A DNA stretch of 64,000 nucleotides from Acidimicrobiales bacterium (GCA_020629155.1 JAHDDW010000001.1:46497-110496), one strand, 5' to 3'; shown: positions 1 to 9,280, numbered from the stretch's first letter. Made by a program: numbers and translations. Notes: generated by a model not told the origin, from the letters alone.

Positions 1-90
1 GAAGCAGCTACAACTGTTGAAGGCGAAGAAGCAGCTACAACTGTTGAAGGCGAAGCTATGGAAGACGGCGAAGCTATGGAAGACGGCGAA
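1..90 (+). repeat. In-frame tandem repeats, 27 bp x 2 and 18 bp x 2
   Basis: Bases 1-27 and 28-54 are identical 27-mers. Bases 55-72 and 73-90 are identical 18-mers. Both units are multiples of three, so copy-number change would lengthen or shorten the acidic tail without breaking the frame. The array may extend left of the window. Confidence 0.9.
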
Positions 91-99
91 GAAAAGTAA
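1..99 (+). CDS. C-terminal tail of an unidentified protein, cut by the window edge
   Basis: An open frame enters from the left edge and stops with TAA at 97-99. The 32 visible residues are Glu/Ala/Gly-rich and strongly acidic: EAATTVEGE occurs twice, then AMEDGE twice, then EK. No catalytic domain is visible, so the product cannot be named. Acidic repetitive tails of this kind are usually flexible and vary between strains. A strong hairpin terminator follows 32 bases downstream, so this is the last gene of its transcript. Confidence 0.6.
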   Translation, partial: EAATTVEGEEAATTVEGEAMEDGEAMEDGEEK

Positions 100-130
100 T
101 TCTTCTACCATCTAAACAAGTAATTACTAA

Positions 131-166
131 AGAAATGGGAGGCTTCGCCTCCCATTTCTTGTTTTT
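131..166 (+). terminator. Rho-independent terminator
   Basis: A perfect 13-bp stem (131-143 with 147-159) closes a TTC loop and is followed by a T-rich run (TTGTTTTT). It ends the transcript of the left-edge gene. It lies between that gene and the convergent galU, so it may also stop galU transcripts, although the T tract on the minus strand is poorer. Confidence 0.9.
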
Positions 167-206
167 AGTCATAATTTTTCGCAAAGACAGATTTAAATTT
201 TTTGAA

Positions 207-1079
207 CTAACGTTTACTAGCAGCATTACGAATTATTTCTTGAAACTCTTCACCGATGTCTGGCCTTTCTAACGCAAGTTCCACAACCGCGCGTAGGTAG
301 TCAATCTTCTTGCCAGTGTCAAAGCGCCCCTCAGAGAACTTGTATCCTAAAATTTTCTCTGACTTCAATAAGGTCAGCATGGCATCAGTGATTTGAATTT
401 CACCACCCACACCAGGTTTTGTGTGTTCTATCTCTTCAAAAATAGCTGGAGTAAAGAGGTATCGACCCATCACCGCTAAGTTAGATGGCGCGTCGGCCAC
501 TGCTGGCTTTTCTACGAGGTCAGAGATATCGACCAGGCTTTCGTTCATTTCTTCTACTGCTGCACAACCATATGAAGAGATTTCTTCTTGCGGTACTTCC
601 ATAAGAGCAACAACTGAACTCTCATGTTTTTCATACGCCTGGATCATACCTTTTAGGACACCAGTTTTTGGATGCATGATGTCATCGCCCAGAAGAACAA
701 CAAACGGCTCATCTCCAATATGTTCTTTTGCTATTCCTATTGCATGCCCTAAGCCTAAAGCTTGACCTTGACGAACAAAATGTAATTTCGCCAAGTTCGC
801 AATATCACGAATTTGTTTAAGTTCTTTGTTTCTCCCTTTTGCTTCTAAGGAAGCTTCGAGATCAAGCAAGCGATCAAAATGATCTTCAATGACCTTTTTG
901 TGTCGAGATGTTACAAGCAAAATATCTTCGATTCCTGCGTCCACAGCTTCTTCGATGATGTACTGCAAAACAGGTCGGTCCACAATTGGGAGCATTTCTT
1001 TAGGCACTGCTTTTGAGAACGGTAAGAACCTTGTACCTAAGCCAGCAGCTGGGATAACTGCTTTCGTTACTTTACCCAT
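207..1079 (-). CDS. galU: UTP--glucose-1-phosphate uridylyltransferase
   Basis: Makes UDP-glucose from UTP and glucose-1-phosphate in the cytoplasm, feeding cell-envelope polysaccharide and trehalose synthesis. The 290 residues match the usual family length. The N-terminus carries the nucleotide-binding signature AAGLGTRFLP with the K/E/M-rich PKEMLPIVDRP segment (about residues 11-35). LGDD (about residue 130) and a VEKP motif follow. The ATG at 1079 has an AAAGAGG Shine-Dalgarno about six bases upstream. It is transcribed divergently from the FmdB-like gene across a 242-bp gap in which I see nothing else. The window also holds a GT20 glycosyltransferase that could use the UDP-glucose; that link is inference. 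Confidence 0.95.
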   Translation of the reverse strand: MGKVTKAVIPAAGLGTRFLPFSKAVPKEMLPIVDRPVLQYIIEEAVDAGIEDILLVTSRHKKVIEDHFDRLLDLEASLEAKGRNKELKQIRDIANLAKLHFVRQGQALGLGHAIGIAKEHIGDEPFVVLLGDDIMHPKTGVLKGMIQAYEKHESSVVALMEVPQEEISSYGCAAVEEMNESLVDISDLVEKPAVADAPSNLAVMGRYLFTPAIFEEIEHTKPGVGGEIQITDAMLTLLKSEKILGYKFSEGRFDTGKKIDYLRAVVELALERPDIGEEFQEIIRNAASKR

Positions 1080-1321
1080 GTATAACCTCTTTCAATAGAA
1101 TATGAACAGATGCGATCACACTAGCAAAACATCGGCTGTCTCTGCGGTTAAGAAAGACAATTTCGTTAGCTCCTGCGTTAACACATCTTCTCCTTCAGAT
1201 GACTCGTTAAAACAATTTTTTGCTACATAAAGCGCTATAACGAGAAAAACAACAAAAAGACGTAGCTCTTCGAGATAGCCGCTAAAATGCAAGTTGCAAA
1301 TACACTAGCGGAGAAATACCC

Positions 1322-1642
1322 TTGCCTATTTATCAATACAAATGCCAAACCTGTTCTGAAGTTCTCGAAATTCGACAATCGTTCACTGAAGACTCTTTAA
1401 CTGAGGCTCCTGGATGCAAACATACAGATTCCAAGTGCGAGCTTAAAAAAGTATTTAGCGCTGTCAACATCTCTTTCAAAGGCGAAGGCTTCTACAAGAA
1501 CGACTCAGGCTCAAACAAAAAACCTTCAACAGCTCCTTCAGACAGCAATACTTCTTCAGATAACAGCTCTGATAGTTCAAGCTCTCCCTCAAAAGATGAC
1601 ACCAAAAAACCTGCTACAGAGAAAGCGACAAGTTCTAACTAA
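1322..1642 (+). CDS. FmdB-family zinc-ribbon protein
   Basis: A small FmdB-type protein (106 aa) of unknown precise role; family members are annotated as putative regulators. The N-terminus MPIYQYKCQTC is typical, with a CxxC pair at residues 8 and 11. The second knuckle, normally also CxxC, here has its cysteines at 32 and 39 (CX6C), so zinc binding may be altered. KKVFSA and GEGFYKND follow, as in the family, then a Ser/Asp/Lys-rich disordered tail from about residue 64. The start is TTG at 1322 with GGAG seven to eight bases upstream; TTG is chosen because the family motif begins directly there. It converges on tldE. Confidence 0.85.
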   Translation: MPIYQYKCQTCSEVLEIRQSFTEDSLTEAPGCKHTDSKCELKKVFSAVNISFKGEGFYKNDSGSNKKPSTAPSDSNTSSDNSSDSSSSPSKDDTKKPATEKATSSN

Positions 1643-1661
1643 TACGGTTCTCTTTAAGGCG

Positions 1662-3014
1662 TCAACTTGCGCCTGAAAGTGAAATATCAGTTATAGCCAG
1701 TGACGGAACGCTCGTACCATCAGGTAAGTCGATCACATCATCGCCCACCTGTGAAATGTTTAACAACATTTTTTGAAGTGTAGAACTAATTGTGCATTCA
1801 CTTACCGCCTCAGCGAGCTTACCATTTCGTATCATCACGCCTTCAACACCAACAGAGATATCTCCAGAAACAGGGTTAACGCCGCTGTGCAAACCAGCAA
1901 GCCCATAGACAAAGATGCCATTATCGACACCAGCGATGATCGAAGCAACGTCACCAGCACCGCCGGCTGAGACACGTAATGCTTGCGCTCCTGGAGAAGG
2001 CAGCGAACGAGCACCTCGAACAGCCGACCCAGTCGAACCTGAGCCATACCTAGCCCCTGTATAGGAATCAAAAAGGAACCCAGAAAGTTGCCCTTGTGAA
2101 ATAAGCGGCGTGGGACGACAAGCTAAACCTTCGCCATCATAGCTTGAAGCGCCAAATGATTTACCATCTGTTGGATCATCAAGAAGCGTGAAACCTTGGG
2201 CAGCAACAGTTTCACCAACACGATTCACAAACGGTGACCTCCCTTTAATAATCTGGTCGCCTGTCAACATTTGAGCTATCAAACCAACAAATGTTGCTGC
2301 GTTATATGGATCGAAAACAATTGTTACCTTTCCAGATGATGGTTTGCTTGCTTCAAGCATTTTTATGGCTTGGCTCACAGAACGGTCAACAATAAAATCA
2401 CTCGCAATTGCCGACGGCTCACGACCAGCGTCATAAGCAAATCCAAGCTGTGTTTTATCATCTTCGTTAACTAAAACCTGAATGCCTGCTCCAGCAAAGG
2501 TAGCCTGTGACGAATAAGCAATGCCGTTGCTGCTTGCTAAAGCAAACTGGCTAGCACTATCTTCATATGAGGACATACGCACGCCGCTCACTCGCGCATC
2601 TTTCGCTTTTGCGTTCGCTTCAAGCTGTGCAGCTATTTGTATTTTCTCTGCCGATGTTACGGAAGCAAGTTTTTCTGACCAGAGGTCAAGCTCTTTGACA
2701 GCCACGCCATCAGGTTTCGCAATAGCTAGTTCTGGGTCGGTCTGAGCAAAAGATGCGTTGTCTCGGGCTTCGCTTAGTGTTGTCGCGAGCACATCAGGTT
2801 CTAACGAACCTGCACTTGCGAAACCTTGCTTGCCGTCAATGATAACTCGGACACCAAGAGCCTTTGTTTCAGCAGTGGTGAACGATTCGACATCGCCTTC
2901 ATAGACATTTATTTTTGTCGACTTACTAGCTGAACAGGTAACTTCAAGTTGTTCACCAGCAGTAGCTTTTTCAACAATTTTTTGGGCTACTTCTACTAAT
3001 TCTGTATGTTTCAT
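1662..3014 (-). CDS. tldE: TldE/PmbA-family metalloprotease subunit
   Basis: The non-catalytic partner of the TldD/TldE heterodimeric metalloprotease, which in other bacteria degrades unfolded peptides and matures some ribosomally made peptides. The 450 residues match PmbA length. The N-terminal part reads KSTKINVYEGDVESF, as in the family, and the C-terminal Gly-rich half contains SVGVEGVMIRNGKL. It lacks the HEXXXH metal motif present in the partner, as expected for TldE. Its ATG overlaps the tldD stop codon by four bases (ATGA), so the two subunits are probably translationally coupled. Confidence 0.9.
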   Translation of the reverse strand: MKHTELVEVAQKIVEKATAGEQLEVTCSASKSTKINVYEGDVESFTTAETKALGVRVIIDGKQGFASAGSLEPDVLATTLSEARDNASFAQTDPELAIAKPDGVAVKELDLWSEKLASVTSAEKIQIAAQLEANAKAKDARVSGVRMSSYEDSASQFALASSNGIAYSSQATFAGAGIQVLVNEDDKTQLGFAYDAGREPSAIASDFIVDRSVSQAIKMLEASKPSSGKVTIVFDPYNAATFVGLIAQMLTGDQIIKGRSPFVNRVGETVAAQGFTLLDDPTDGKSFGASSYDGEGLACRPTPLISQGQLSGFLFDSYTGARYGSGSTGSAVRGARSLPSPGAQALRVSAGGAGDVASIIAGVDNGIFVYGLAGLHSGVNPVSGDISVGVEGVMIRNGKLAEAVSECTISSTLQKMLLNISQVGDDVIDLPDGTSVPSLAITDISLSGAS

Positions 3015-4474
3015 GCTGCTGTTCCTCCAATAGTCAGCTCGGCCACCTTAAGGGTTGGCACACCGTCTCCAACAGGAACACCTTGCCCATCTTTACCACA
3101 ACGACCAGGAGGCCCCATAGCAAAATCGTTGCCAACAGCCTCGATTTGTTGCAATACCTTTGGCCCATTGCCAATAAGTTGACCTTCACGCAAGGGCGAC
3201 GTTATTTTGCCGCCCTCTATCAAGAAAGCCTCGACCATACCAAAAACGAAATCGCCTGAAGCGGTGTCGACCTGGCCGCCTCCTAGCTTCGAAACATACA
3301 CGCCATAGTCAACGCTTGCGATAATGTCTTCTGGTGCTGAAGTGCCCGCTGCCAAATAGGTGTTTGTCATGCGAACCATTGGCAAATGTTTATAGCTTTG
3401 ACGCCGACCATTGCCTGAGCTTTGACGGTTATGTTCACGAGCTGTTTTGGCGTCCCAAAGATAGTCGACCAGTATGCCATTTTCGATGAGAAGGTTTCTG
3501 GAAGCAAACGCGCCTTCGTCGTCAATGCTGTAATGGCCCCATTCTTTACCCATCGTGCCATCGTCGATGAGAGTGACCAATGGTGACGCCACCTGTTCCC
3601 CAACTTTGCCAGCAAAAGCAGACGCACCTTTATGAACTAGGTCTGCCTCTAACCCGTGGCCGCATGCTTCATGGAATACCACACCGCCAGAGCCTGGCCC
3701 GATGACAACAGGCAATGTACCTGACGGAGCAGGTTTGGCGTCGAGTTTCATGACTGCACGATTCGCTGCGGTTTCAGCTAACTCTTCAACGTTATACAGA
3801 TCAAATAGTTCATAACCGACAGAAAGCCCTATCGACTCATAGCCTGTCTGCAATCCACTATCGCCAGAAGCTACAGCATTTATACTAAACAGCGTGCGTG
3901 TTTGCGAATCGCTACGCAACAGGCCATCAGAGTTGGCCACTTGAATGTGACGCTGCACATCGCCGTAACGAGCGTTTACCTGTGCAATCGCAGAGCCGAC
4001 AGACCGTGCTTTGTCGTTGGCTGCTTGCAACAAACCAACCTTGTTTTGTTTTTCTATAGACGCAGGGTCACGTTCGATTGAAAGCGGTGCAACAGATGAA
4101 TCGCTGACAACAACTTCCTGTGAGGTTTTCTCGGCTTGCCCTAACGCATCTAGCGCCGAACGAGTAGCTTTCTGCAATGCACCTGAGGAAAGATCTGCGA
4201 CGTGAGCGAAACCTGTTGTTGCGCCACGAGTTACTCGGATGCCGGCACCACGATCATGACTAGATGAAAGACTTTCGACTTTATTATCGTCGAAACTCAC
4301 CGACGTGTTGCGGACATCTTCAGCGAAAACTTCAGCGAATTCAGCGCCAGCTTGCACTGCTTCGGTGAGGATCGTATTGAGTGTTGCAGGCTCGATAAGA
4401 GCGCTTTGAGGTTCTGTTATAGCATTCACCCTGCCAGCATAACCGACAGGTGTGACATTACGTGAATTTCTCAT
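3011..4474 (-). CDS. tldD: TldD-family metalloprotease subunit
   Basis: The catalytic, zinc-bearing subunit of the TldD/TldE protease. The metal motif HEACGH lies at residues 268-273 and is followed by GLEADLVHKGASAF, characteristic of TldD. At 487 residues it is slightly long: the first 20-25 residues (MRNSRNVTPVG...) precede the normal family start near ALIEPATL, and no internal ATG offers a shorter form. First gene of the tldD-tldE operon. It is divergent from the GDPD-like gene with only 53 bp between the start codons, so the two promoters must overlap. I see no precursor peptide gene next to it. Confidence 0.92.
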   Translation of the reverse strand: MRNSRNVTPVGYAGRVNAITEPQSALIEPATLNTILTEAVQAGAEFAEVFAEDVRNTSVSFDDNKVESLSSSHDRGAGIRVTRGATTGFAHVADLSSGALQKATRSALDALGQAEKTSQEVVVSDSSVAPLSIERDPASIEKQNKVGLLQAANDKARSVGSAIAQVNARYGDVQRHIQVANSDGLLRSDSQTRTLFSINAVASGDSGLQTGYESIGLSVGYELFDLYNVEELAETAANRAVMKLDAKPAPSGTLPVVIGPGSGGVVFHEACGHGLEADLVHKGASAFAGKVGEQVASPLVTLIDDGTMGKEWGHYSIDDEGAFASRNLLIENGILVDYLWDAKTAREHNRQSSGNGRRQSYKHLPMVRMTNTYLAAGTSAPEDIIASVDYGVYVSKLGGGQVDTASGDFVFGMVEAFLIEGGKITSPLREGQLIGNGPKVLQQIEAVGNDFAMGPPGRCGKDGQGVPVGDGVPTLKVAELTIGGTAA

Positions 4475-4527
4475 AAACCGTCGCTTCAGGTTCGCTACAA
4501 ATCGACAACCTTGTTACAGTAGTAGTC

Positions 4528-5994
4528 ATGGCTCAAACAACCACAAACAGAACTACTGCAACAAAAGCATCTGAGCAAATCCGAAGTCTCAGATACGACA
4601 TTACGCATCGGCTACGGCTATCTCCAGACGAGCCTGGCAACACAATCGTTTCTATGGAAGAAACGCTACAAGCTATGGCCGATCAGCTACCCTCTGAGGC
4701 AACGATACTCATTGAGTTTGATATTCAAGCGACGCAGGATGGGGTTGTCGTAGTACATCATGACCCTAGCTTCACTAACGTGAACGGTGACCAGGTCACG
4801 ATAGAGAAAGTACGATACGCAGACCTTCAAGAAGACGCTAACTTGATCAAGGAGGTTCAGCAAAAAGTCCCCTCGCTAGAAGATTTTTTGAATGCCGCTG
4901 ACGAAAAAGCCAAAGAGCTGGATCTCCAGCTATTGTTTAACATAGATACCAAAAACGACGCAGTAGTAGATCCATTCATCACGTTTCTTGAAAAAGACTT
5001 TAGAAATAAACTTGCAGAAAAATTAGGAAAAGGCAACCAATCTCAAGAGGAACAAGATTTTCTGCATACCTACATTGGCAATGAAGCTGCTGCCTACTTC
5101 GAACAAGAGGTGCCTAAAGGATCACCACTAAATTTAGAAACGATACTTGAAAGTCTTTTAGAAAATGCTGATCTGGGTTACCTCGATCGAACAAACTTCG
5201 CCTCTTTCGACGGTCGCAGAACTCGAAAAATCAAAGAACACTTTGAGAAATGGAACATCGCCCTCTCTTCATCACCAGGAGAGAAAGAAGTTATCACGTT
5301 CCTTCGAAAGGCTATCATGTCAACCGAAAAAAGTCGCCTACGCTTTGCCGCATCGAACGACTTTACTTGCATCCAAATTCCAGGAACGTTACGGCATGCA
5401 CTACCTTCAGCAGTTAAGAACGCACCTATAATCCGAACACTTAAAAAAATTGTCCCTAACAAACTTAAAGACATTATTGTTGCACCCAAGTGGCTTACCG
5501 ACCGGTTTCAACAAATGGGATTTGGTGTCCATGTATGGACGATTAATAGGCCAGAAACTGAACATATGGCCCGTTTAATGGAAAACGGTTGTCTTGTTAT
5601 CACTGACAAAATTGAGACAGCTATTGAAACCCGAAAGAAAATCACACCTGACAAAGCTACACATTATCAAAACAATTCGCTATCCCCTATACCTTCTAGG
5701 ACAACCGCTGCTCCTGCGCCACAGTCAGGAACTAGCACGTATGGCTACGGAAGACTCGCATGGGCCGCCGTTCTGGCTCCTGTTGCCGTTATCGTCGAAC
5801 ATCTTGCTCCAATTGCCACTGCTGCCCGCGAGCTGAGAAAAGATCCAACTGGCACAACAGTTGCTGCTGCATACAGTCTAGGTGATACGGTAGTTGCTGG
5901 CGCTAAGCGAGCCCAAGACACATTCAGCTTAAGGGGAACAGCAAATATTGGCAAGCCAGACGGTCCTTCATCGGAGCCTGGCCCGCAACGTTGA
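4528..5994 (+). CDS. Glycerophosphodiester phosphodiesterase-like protein with a C-terminal extension
   Basis: GDPD enzymes hydrolyse glycerophosphodiesters to glycerol-3-phosphate and an alcohol. Recognisable parts are IEFDIQATQDGVVVVHHDPS (about residues 70-90), PSLEDFL, FASFDGRR and the C-terminal HVWTINRPE...GCLVITDKIE near residue 330. The usual N-terminal HRG...PENT signature appears as THRLRLSPDEPGNT, with the glycine and the metal-binding glutamate changed. Activity is therefore uncertain. About 120 residues follow the domain, including a hydrophobic AWAAVLAPVAVIVEHLAPIA segment that may contact the membrane. At 488 residues it is much longer than the roughly 250 of the core family. 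It could be a divergent member with another substrate. Confidence 0.75.
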   Translation: MAQTTTNRTTATKASEQIRSLRYDITHRLRLSPDEPGNTIVSMEETLQAMADQLPSEATILIEFDIQATQDGVVVVHHDPSFTNVNGDQVTIEKVRYADLQEDANLIKEVQQKVPSLEDFLNAADEKAKELDLQLLFNIDTKNDAVVDPFITFLEKDFRNKLAEKLGKGNQSQEEQDFLHTYIGNEAAAYFEQEVPKGSPLNLETILESLLENADLGYLDRTNFASFDGRRTRKIKEHFEKWNIALSSSPGEKEVITFLRKAIMSTEKSRLRFAASNDFTCIQIPGTLRHALPSAVKNAPIIRTLKKIVPNKLKDIIVAPKWLTDRFQQMGFGVHVWTINRPETEHMARLMENGCLVITDKIETAIETRKKITPDKATHYQNNSLSPIPSRTTAAPAPQSGTSTYGYGRLAWAAVLAPVAVIVEHLAPIATAARELRKDPTGTTVAAAYSLGDTVVAGAKRAQDTFSLRGTANIGKPDGPSSEPGPQR

Positions 5995-6143
5995 AACCCA
6001 TTGGTTGTTTAACAGTACTACGACTCAACGTGTTATCCGACAAGCGCCTTACTTGTCATTGGAAATAGAACAGAGCGGAATCGGTGCTTGGCAGCTACAA
6101 TCTCTTGAGAGCTGCCTCAACACTTGACGACGAAGGGTCCGAG

Positions 6144-7964
6144 ATGATTCTCGAACAAATCTCACAACCAGAAGATCTGCGTGGACTTTCGCAGAAACAA
6201 CTCACCGTATTATGTGAAGAGATACGCACATTTCTTGTCGATACAGTGCAGAAAAACGGTGGCCATCTTGGCTCTAACCTTGGCATAGTCGAGCTCACTA
6301 TCGCTCTTCACCGCGTACTCGATTCGCCCAACGACGCCATTTTGTTTGATACAGGCCACCAGGCATATGTTCACAAAATTTTGACTGGGCGGCGTAAAGA
6401 ATTCGACAACCTGCGTAAAGCAGGACACCTTGCTGGCTATCCAAGTCGGGCAGAATCTAACCATGATTGGATAGAAAACAGTCACGCCTCAACAGCGTTA
6501 GCCTATGCACATGGCTTAGCCACAGCTGATGCTGCACAAAACAAAAATAAACTATCGCGTCGCATTGTTGCTGTTATCGGCGATGGTTCACTCACAGGCG
6601 GCATGGCGTTTGAAGGGCTCAACAACCTAGGGCACGCCAAATCAAAAGTAACTATTATTTATAACGACAACGGTCGATCGTATGCCCCCACCGTTTCGTT
6701 ACTGTCAGAAAGCCTCGTTAAAATTCGTTCTAACCCGACGTACATGAAACGCCAGCAACGGCTAGAGCGATTCGCTAGCCGCATCCCACTTGTCGGTGGG
6801 CTTTGGCTCAAGTCGATAGAGGCGTCAAAAGCAGCTGTGCGTGAAACTTTAGAACCAGAAAACTTTTTTGAACCACTTGGTGTCCGCTATATGGGGCCTT
6901 TTGACGGCCACGACATTGTGTCGCTTGAAGCTGCCATAAAAAATGCAGACCAGTTCGATGGACCCGTTGTGCTACATGTCCAAACTAAAAAAGGTTTAGG
7001 CTACGAACCTGCCGAAAACGACGAAGTCAAAAATATGCATGACCTTTCGGCGATGAAACCTGGCAGCTACACCGAAGCCTTCAGCAAATCAATCGTCGAG
7101 TTGGCTGCTAAGCACAACAACGTTGTCGCTATAACTGCTGCAATGCCCGACTCGACAGGGCTGCTTCCCTTTGGTGAAAAGTTTGGCGATCGACTTATCG
7201 ACGTTGGCATTGCAGAACAACATGGTGTGACCGCAGCAGCCGGGATGGCTATGGGAGGGCTTCGCCCAGTCGTCGCAGTCTATTCGACCTTTTTAAGTAG
7301 AGCCTTTGATCAAACGAACCTTGATGTTGGCCTTCACGGCCAGCCAGTTATTTTTTGTTTAGACAGAGCAGGAATCACTGGCGACGACGGCCCTTCACAT
7401 CACGGCATAGTTGACCTTGTCCTGCTCTCTAAAATTCCAGGGATGACAATTTTTTGTCCTTCGTCCTATCAAGAGCTTCAGAAGATGCTTCACGATGCAT
7501 ACGATATCAGTACGGGCCCTGTTGCTATTCGATGGCCGAAAACACCTGCACCGCATATTTCGCCAGATGAAACAGGCACAGGGATCAAAGCAAAACAGAT
7601 ACGCAAAGGGTCGAATATTTGCCTTATTGGCATCGGCAAGATGCTTGGCGCAGCGCAAGAAGCAGCTAGTTTGCTAGCAGCTGACGGCATCGAAGCTACC
7701 GTGTGGGACCCTCGCTGTGTGAAACCTTTAGATGCTGCATTGTTAGAAGACGCCAGCCGCCACAAGCTTGTTTTCACGATAGAAGATGGTCTCGCCAATG
7801 GCGGTATCGGCTCAGTTATTGCACAAAAATTAACGGGCAAGAGCGAAACACATGTACTGGGTATCCCAACAGAATTTATACCACACGGTAAAGCTGACGC
7901 CATCTTGGCTGACCTTGGTTTAGACGGCGCTGGTGTAGCTGCAACCGTTAAATCTTTACTGTAA
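6144..7964 (+). CDS. dxs: 1-deoxy-D-xylulose-5-phosphate synthase
   Basis: Condenses pyruvate and glyceraldehyde-3-phosphate using thiamine diphosphate; first step of the non-mevalonate isoprenoid pathway. The N-terminal GHLGSNLG and the TPP-binding GDGSLTGGMAFEGLNNLG...YNDN stretch are clear. The transketolase pyrimidine domain (DVGIAEQHGVTAAAGMA, DRAGITGDDGPSHHG) and the C-terminal transketolase domain complete it. I choose ATG at 6144 (MILEQISQPEDL) because family members begin there and AAGGG lies six bases upstream. A GTG at 6084 would add 20 residues without homology. The length from 6144 is 606 aa, normal for DXS. The protease lipoprotein gene begins within a few bases of its stop. Confidence 0.95.
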   Translation: MILEQISQPEDLRGLSQKQLTVLCEEIRTFLVDTVQKNGGHLGSNLGIVELTIALHRVLDSPNDAILFDTGHQAYVHKILTGRRKEFDNLRKAGHLAGYPSRAESNHDWIENSHASTALAYAHGLATADAAQNKNKLSRRIVAVIGDGSLTGGMAFEGLNNLGHAKSKVTIIYNDNGRSYAPTVSLLSESLVKIRSNPTYMKRQQRLERFASRIPLVGGLWLKSIEASKAAVRETLEPENFFEPLGVRYMGPFDGHDIVSLEAAIKNADQFDGPVVLHVQTKKGLGYEPAENDEVKNMHDLSAMKPGSYTEAFSKSIVELAAKHNNVVAITAAMPDSTGLLPFGEKFGDRLIDVGIAEQHGVTAAAGMAMGGLRPVVAVYSTFLSRAFDQTNLDVGLHGQPVIFCLDRAGITGDDGPSHHGIVDLVLLSKIPGMTIFCPSSYQELQKMLHDAYDISTGPVAIRWPKTPAPHISPDETGTGIKAKQIRKGSNICLIGIGKMLGAAQEAASLLAADGIEATVWDPRCVKPLDAALLEDASRHKLVFTIEDGLANGGIGSVIAQKLTGKSETHVLGIPTEFIPHGKADAILADLGLDGAGVAATVKSLL

Positions 7965-7968
7965 GGAG

Positions 7969-8672
7969 ATGTCATTTATTCTACATCCCCTCTGTCTATC
8001 CGCTCCGCTCAAGCCGTTGCTACCATAGCACTCGCTATTTTGCTTGCAAGCTGCAGCTCAGACAGCATTACGGCAGCAGCCAATGCTAGCGACATAGAAC
8101 CAGCGATTTTTGCGGTTACCACAGTGAGCTGCTCTGGAGCCGAAACACAGACAGCTATCGCCTTTGCGATTGATGACACACGACTTGTAACTGTTGCTCA
8201 CAGTTTCAACGAAGCCCGCTCATTCCAACTAGTCGGGCCTGATGGAAAGGTTCACCAGGCCTCACTCACTTTTCTAGATGAGGTGAAAGATATTGCTCTT
8301 ATCGAGCTGCAAGAACGTGCCAAAGAGTCGCTTAGACTTTCTGAAGATGTATCTGGCGATTCAGTATCGTTTGTGCGTTTCGAAGGGGCTTCTGTAAACC
8401 TACAGCAAGCTTCGTTACTAAGACAGGTCACTGTCTCTGTTGATGATGGCCCAGGACGTCTGATGCTTGAACTTGATGCTTCGGTACAGCAAGGCGACTC
8501 TGGCAGCCCTGTGCTCAATGCAAATGGCGAAGCAGTCGGCATGGTTTTTGGGATAAGCAAACAAGAGCAAGGAAAAAGTTGGGCCCTTGCTAGCGAAGAA
8601 ATTCTGGCTGCTGCCGACGCCACACCAGACGAGGGCGCTAGACTCGCCTGCAATGACTCAAGAAGCCTATAA
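7969..8672 (+). CDS. Trypsin-like serine protease lipoprotein with a problematic start
   Basis: The mature part is a small chymotrypsin-fold protease: TVAHS supplies the catalytic His, VKDIALIEL the Asp and QQGDSGSP the Ser nucleophile. Upstream in the same frame lies a lipoprotein signal (SIRSAQAVATIALAILLASC), so the enzyme should sit on the outer face of the membrane. No ATG, GTG or TTG precedes the signal in that frame. The TTG at 8040 would remove the signal entirely. Two options remain. One is an ATT start at 7974, five bases after GGAG. The other is the ATG at 7969, which reads into the frame if one C is added to the C4 run at 7987-7990. The first seven bases after dxs hold the Shine-Dalgarno. 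Confidence 0.75.
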
Positions 8673-9222
8673 TTTCTTTTTTGCAACGCTTGGTCTTGCT
8701 CTCGCTGTTTTTGTTTGTTTGCTGGCGCTACTGCTTATTGTTGATCGACATGACAAGCTACAAGTTATGCGCCATGTTCGGCCGCTTGCTATTGAATTCG
8801 CTGCTTTAGCGGCCATCGGCTCAATGATTGGGTCACTCATGCTTTCAGAAGTTGTGGGCTATGTTCCGTGTCGATTCTGCTGGTATCAGCGAGCCTTTAT
8901 GTACCCTGCTGCCATTGTACTTCTGGTGCAACTCGTGGGTAGGAATTCTTTTCTTGCGGAACTTCGTCGGCCTTATCTATTGTATACTGCTGCTGCTTTA
9001 GCACTTGGAGGCTTACCCATTTCGATCTATCATCGTTATGTCCAAGCAAGAGGCACGACAGGTTCTTGCGACCCGAACAATCCTTGTTCCACAAAATATA
9101 TTCGAGACGAATACGGCTTTATTACCGTTCCTGTTATCGCGGGAATAGCTTTTGTCGCCATAGTGTTTTTTATTGCAGTACACATTGCAGATTCTCGAAA
9201 GAACACCGCAAAACAAAAATAG
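8653..9222 (+). CDS. dsbB: Disulfide bond formation protein B
   Basis: DsbB is a four-helix membrane protein that reoxidises a periplasmic-type thiol oxidase and passes electrons to quinone. The family signature CRFCWYQR, the first redox pair, lies near residue 78. A second external pair, CDPNNPC, is near residue 145, and four hydrophobic segments are visible. The ATG at 8653 (MTQEAYNFFF) fits the family. It overlaps the end of the protease gene by 20 bases, implying coupled translation. The thioredoxin-fold protein encoded 58 bp downstream is its likely partner. Many actinobacteria use VKOR for this task, so a DsbB is worth noting. Confidence 0.92.
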   Translation: MTQEAYNFFFATLGLALAVFVCLLALLLIVDRHDKLQVMRHVRPLAIEFAALAAIGSMIGSLMLSEVVGYVPCRFCWYQRAFMYPAAIVLLVQLVGRNSFLAELRRPYLLYTAAALALGGLPISIYHRYVQARGTTGSCDPNNPCSTKYIRDEYGFITVPVIAGIAFVAIVFFIAVHIADSRKNTAKQK

Positions 9223-9280
9223 TTAACTAGTATAACCAGCGAAGAAATAACTACGTCCCCCTTTCTCTGTTAGGTGAAGT

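Noticed and set aside
6084-6143. Longer dxs start at GTG 6084
   Set aside because: The extra 20 residues have no family counterpart, and ATG 6144 has a Shine-Dalgarno at correct spacing.
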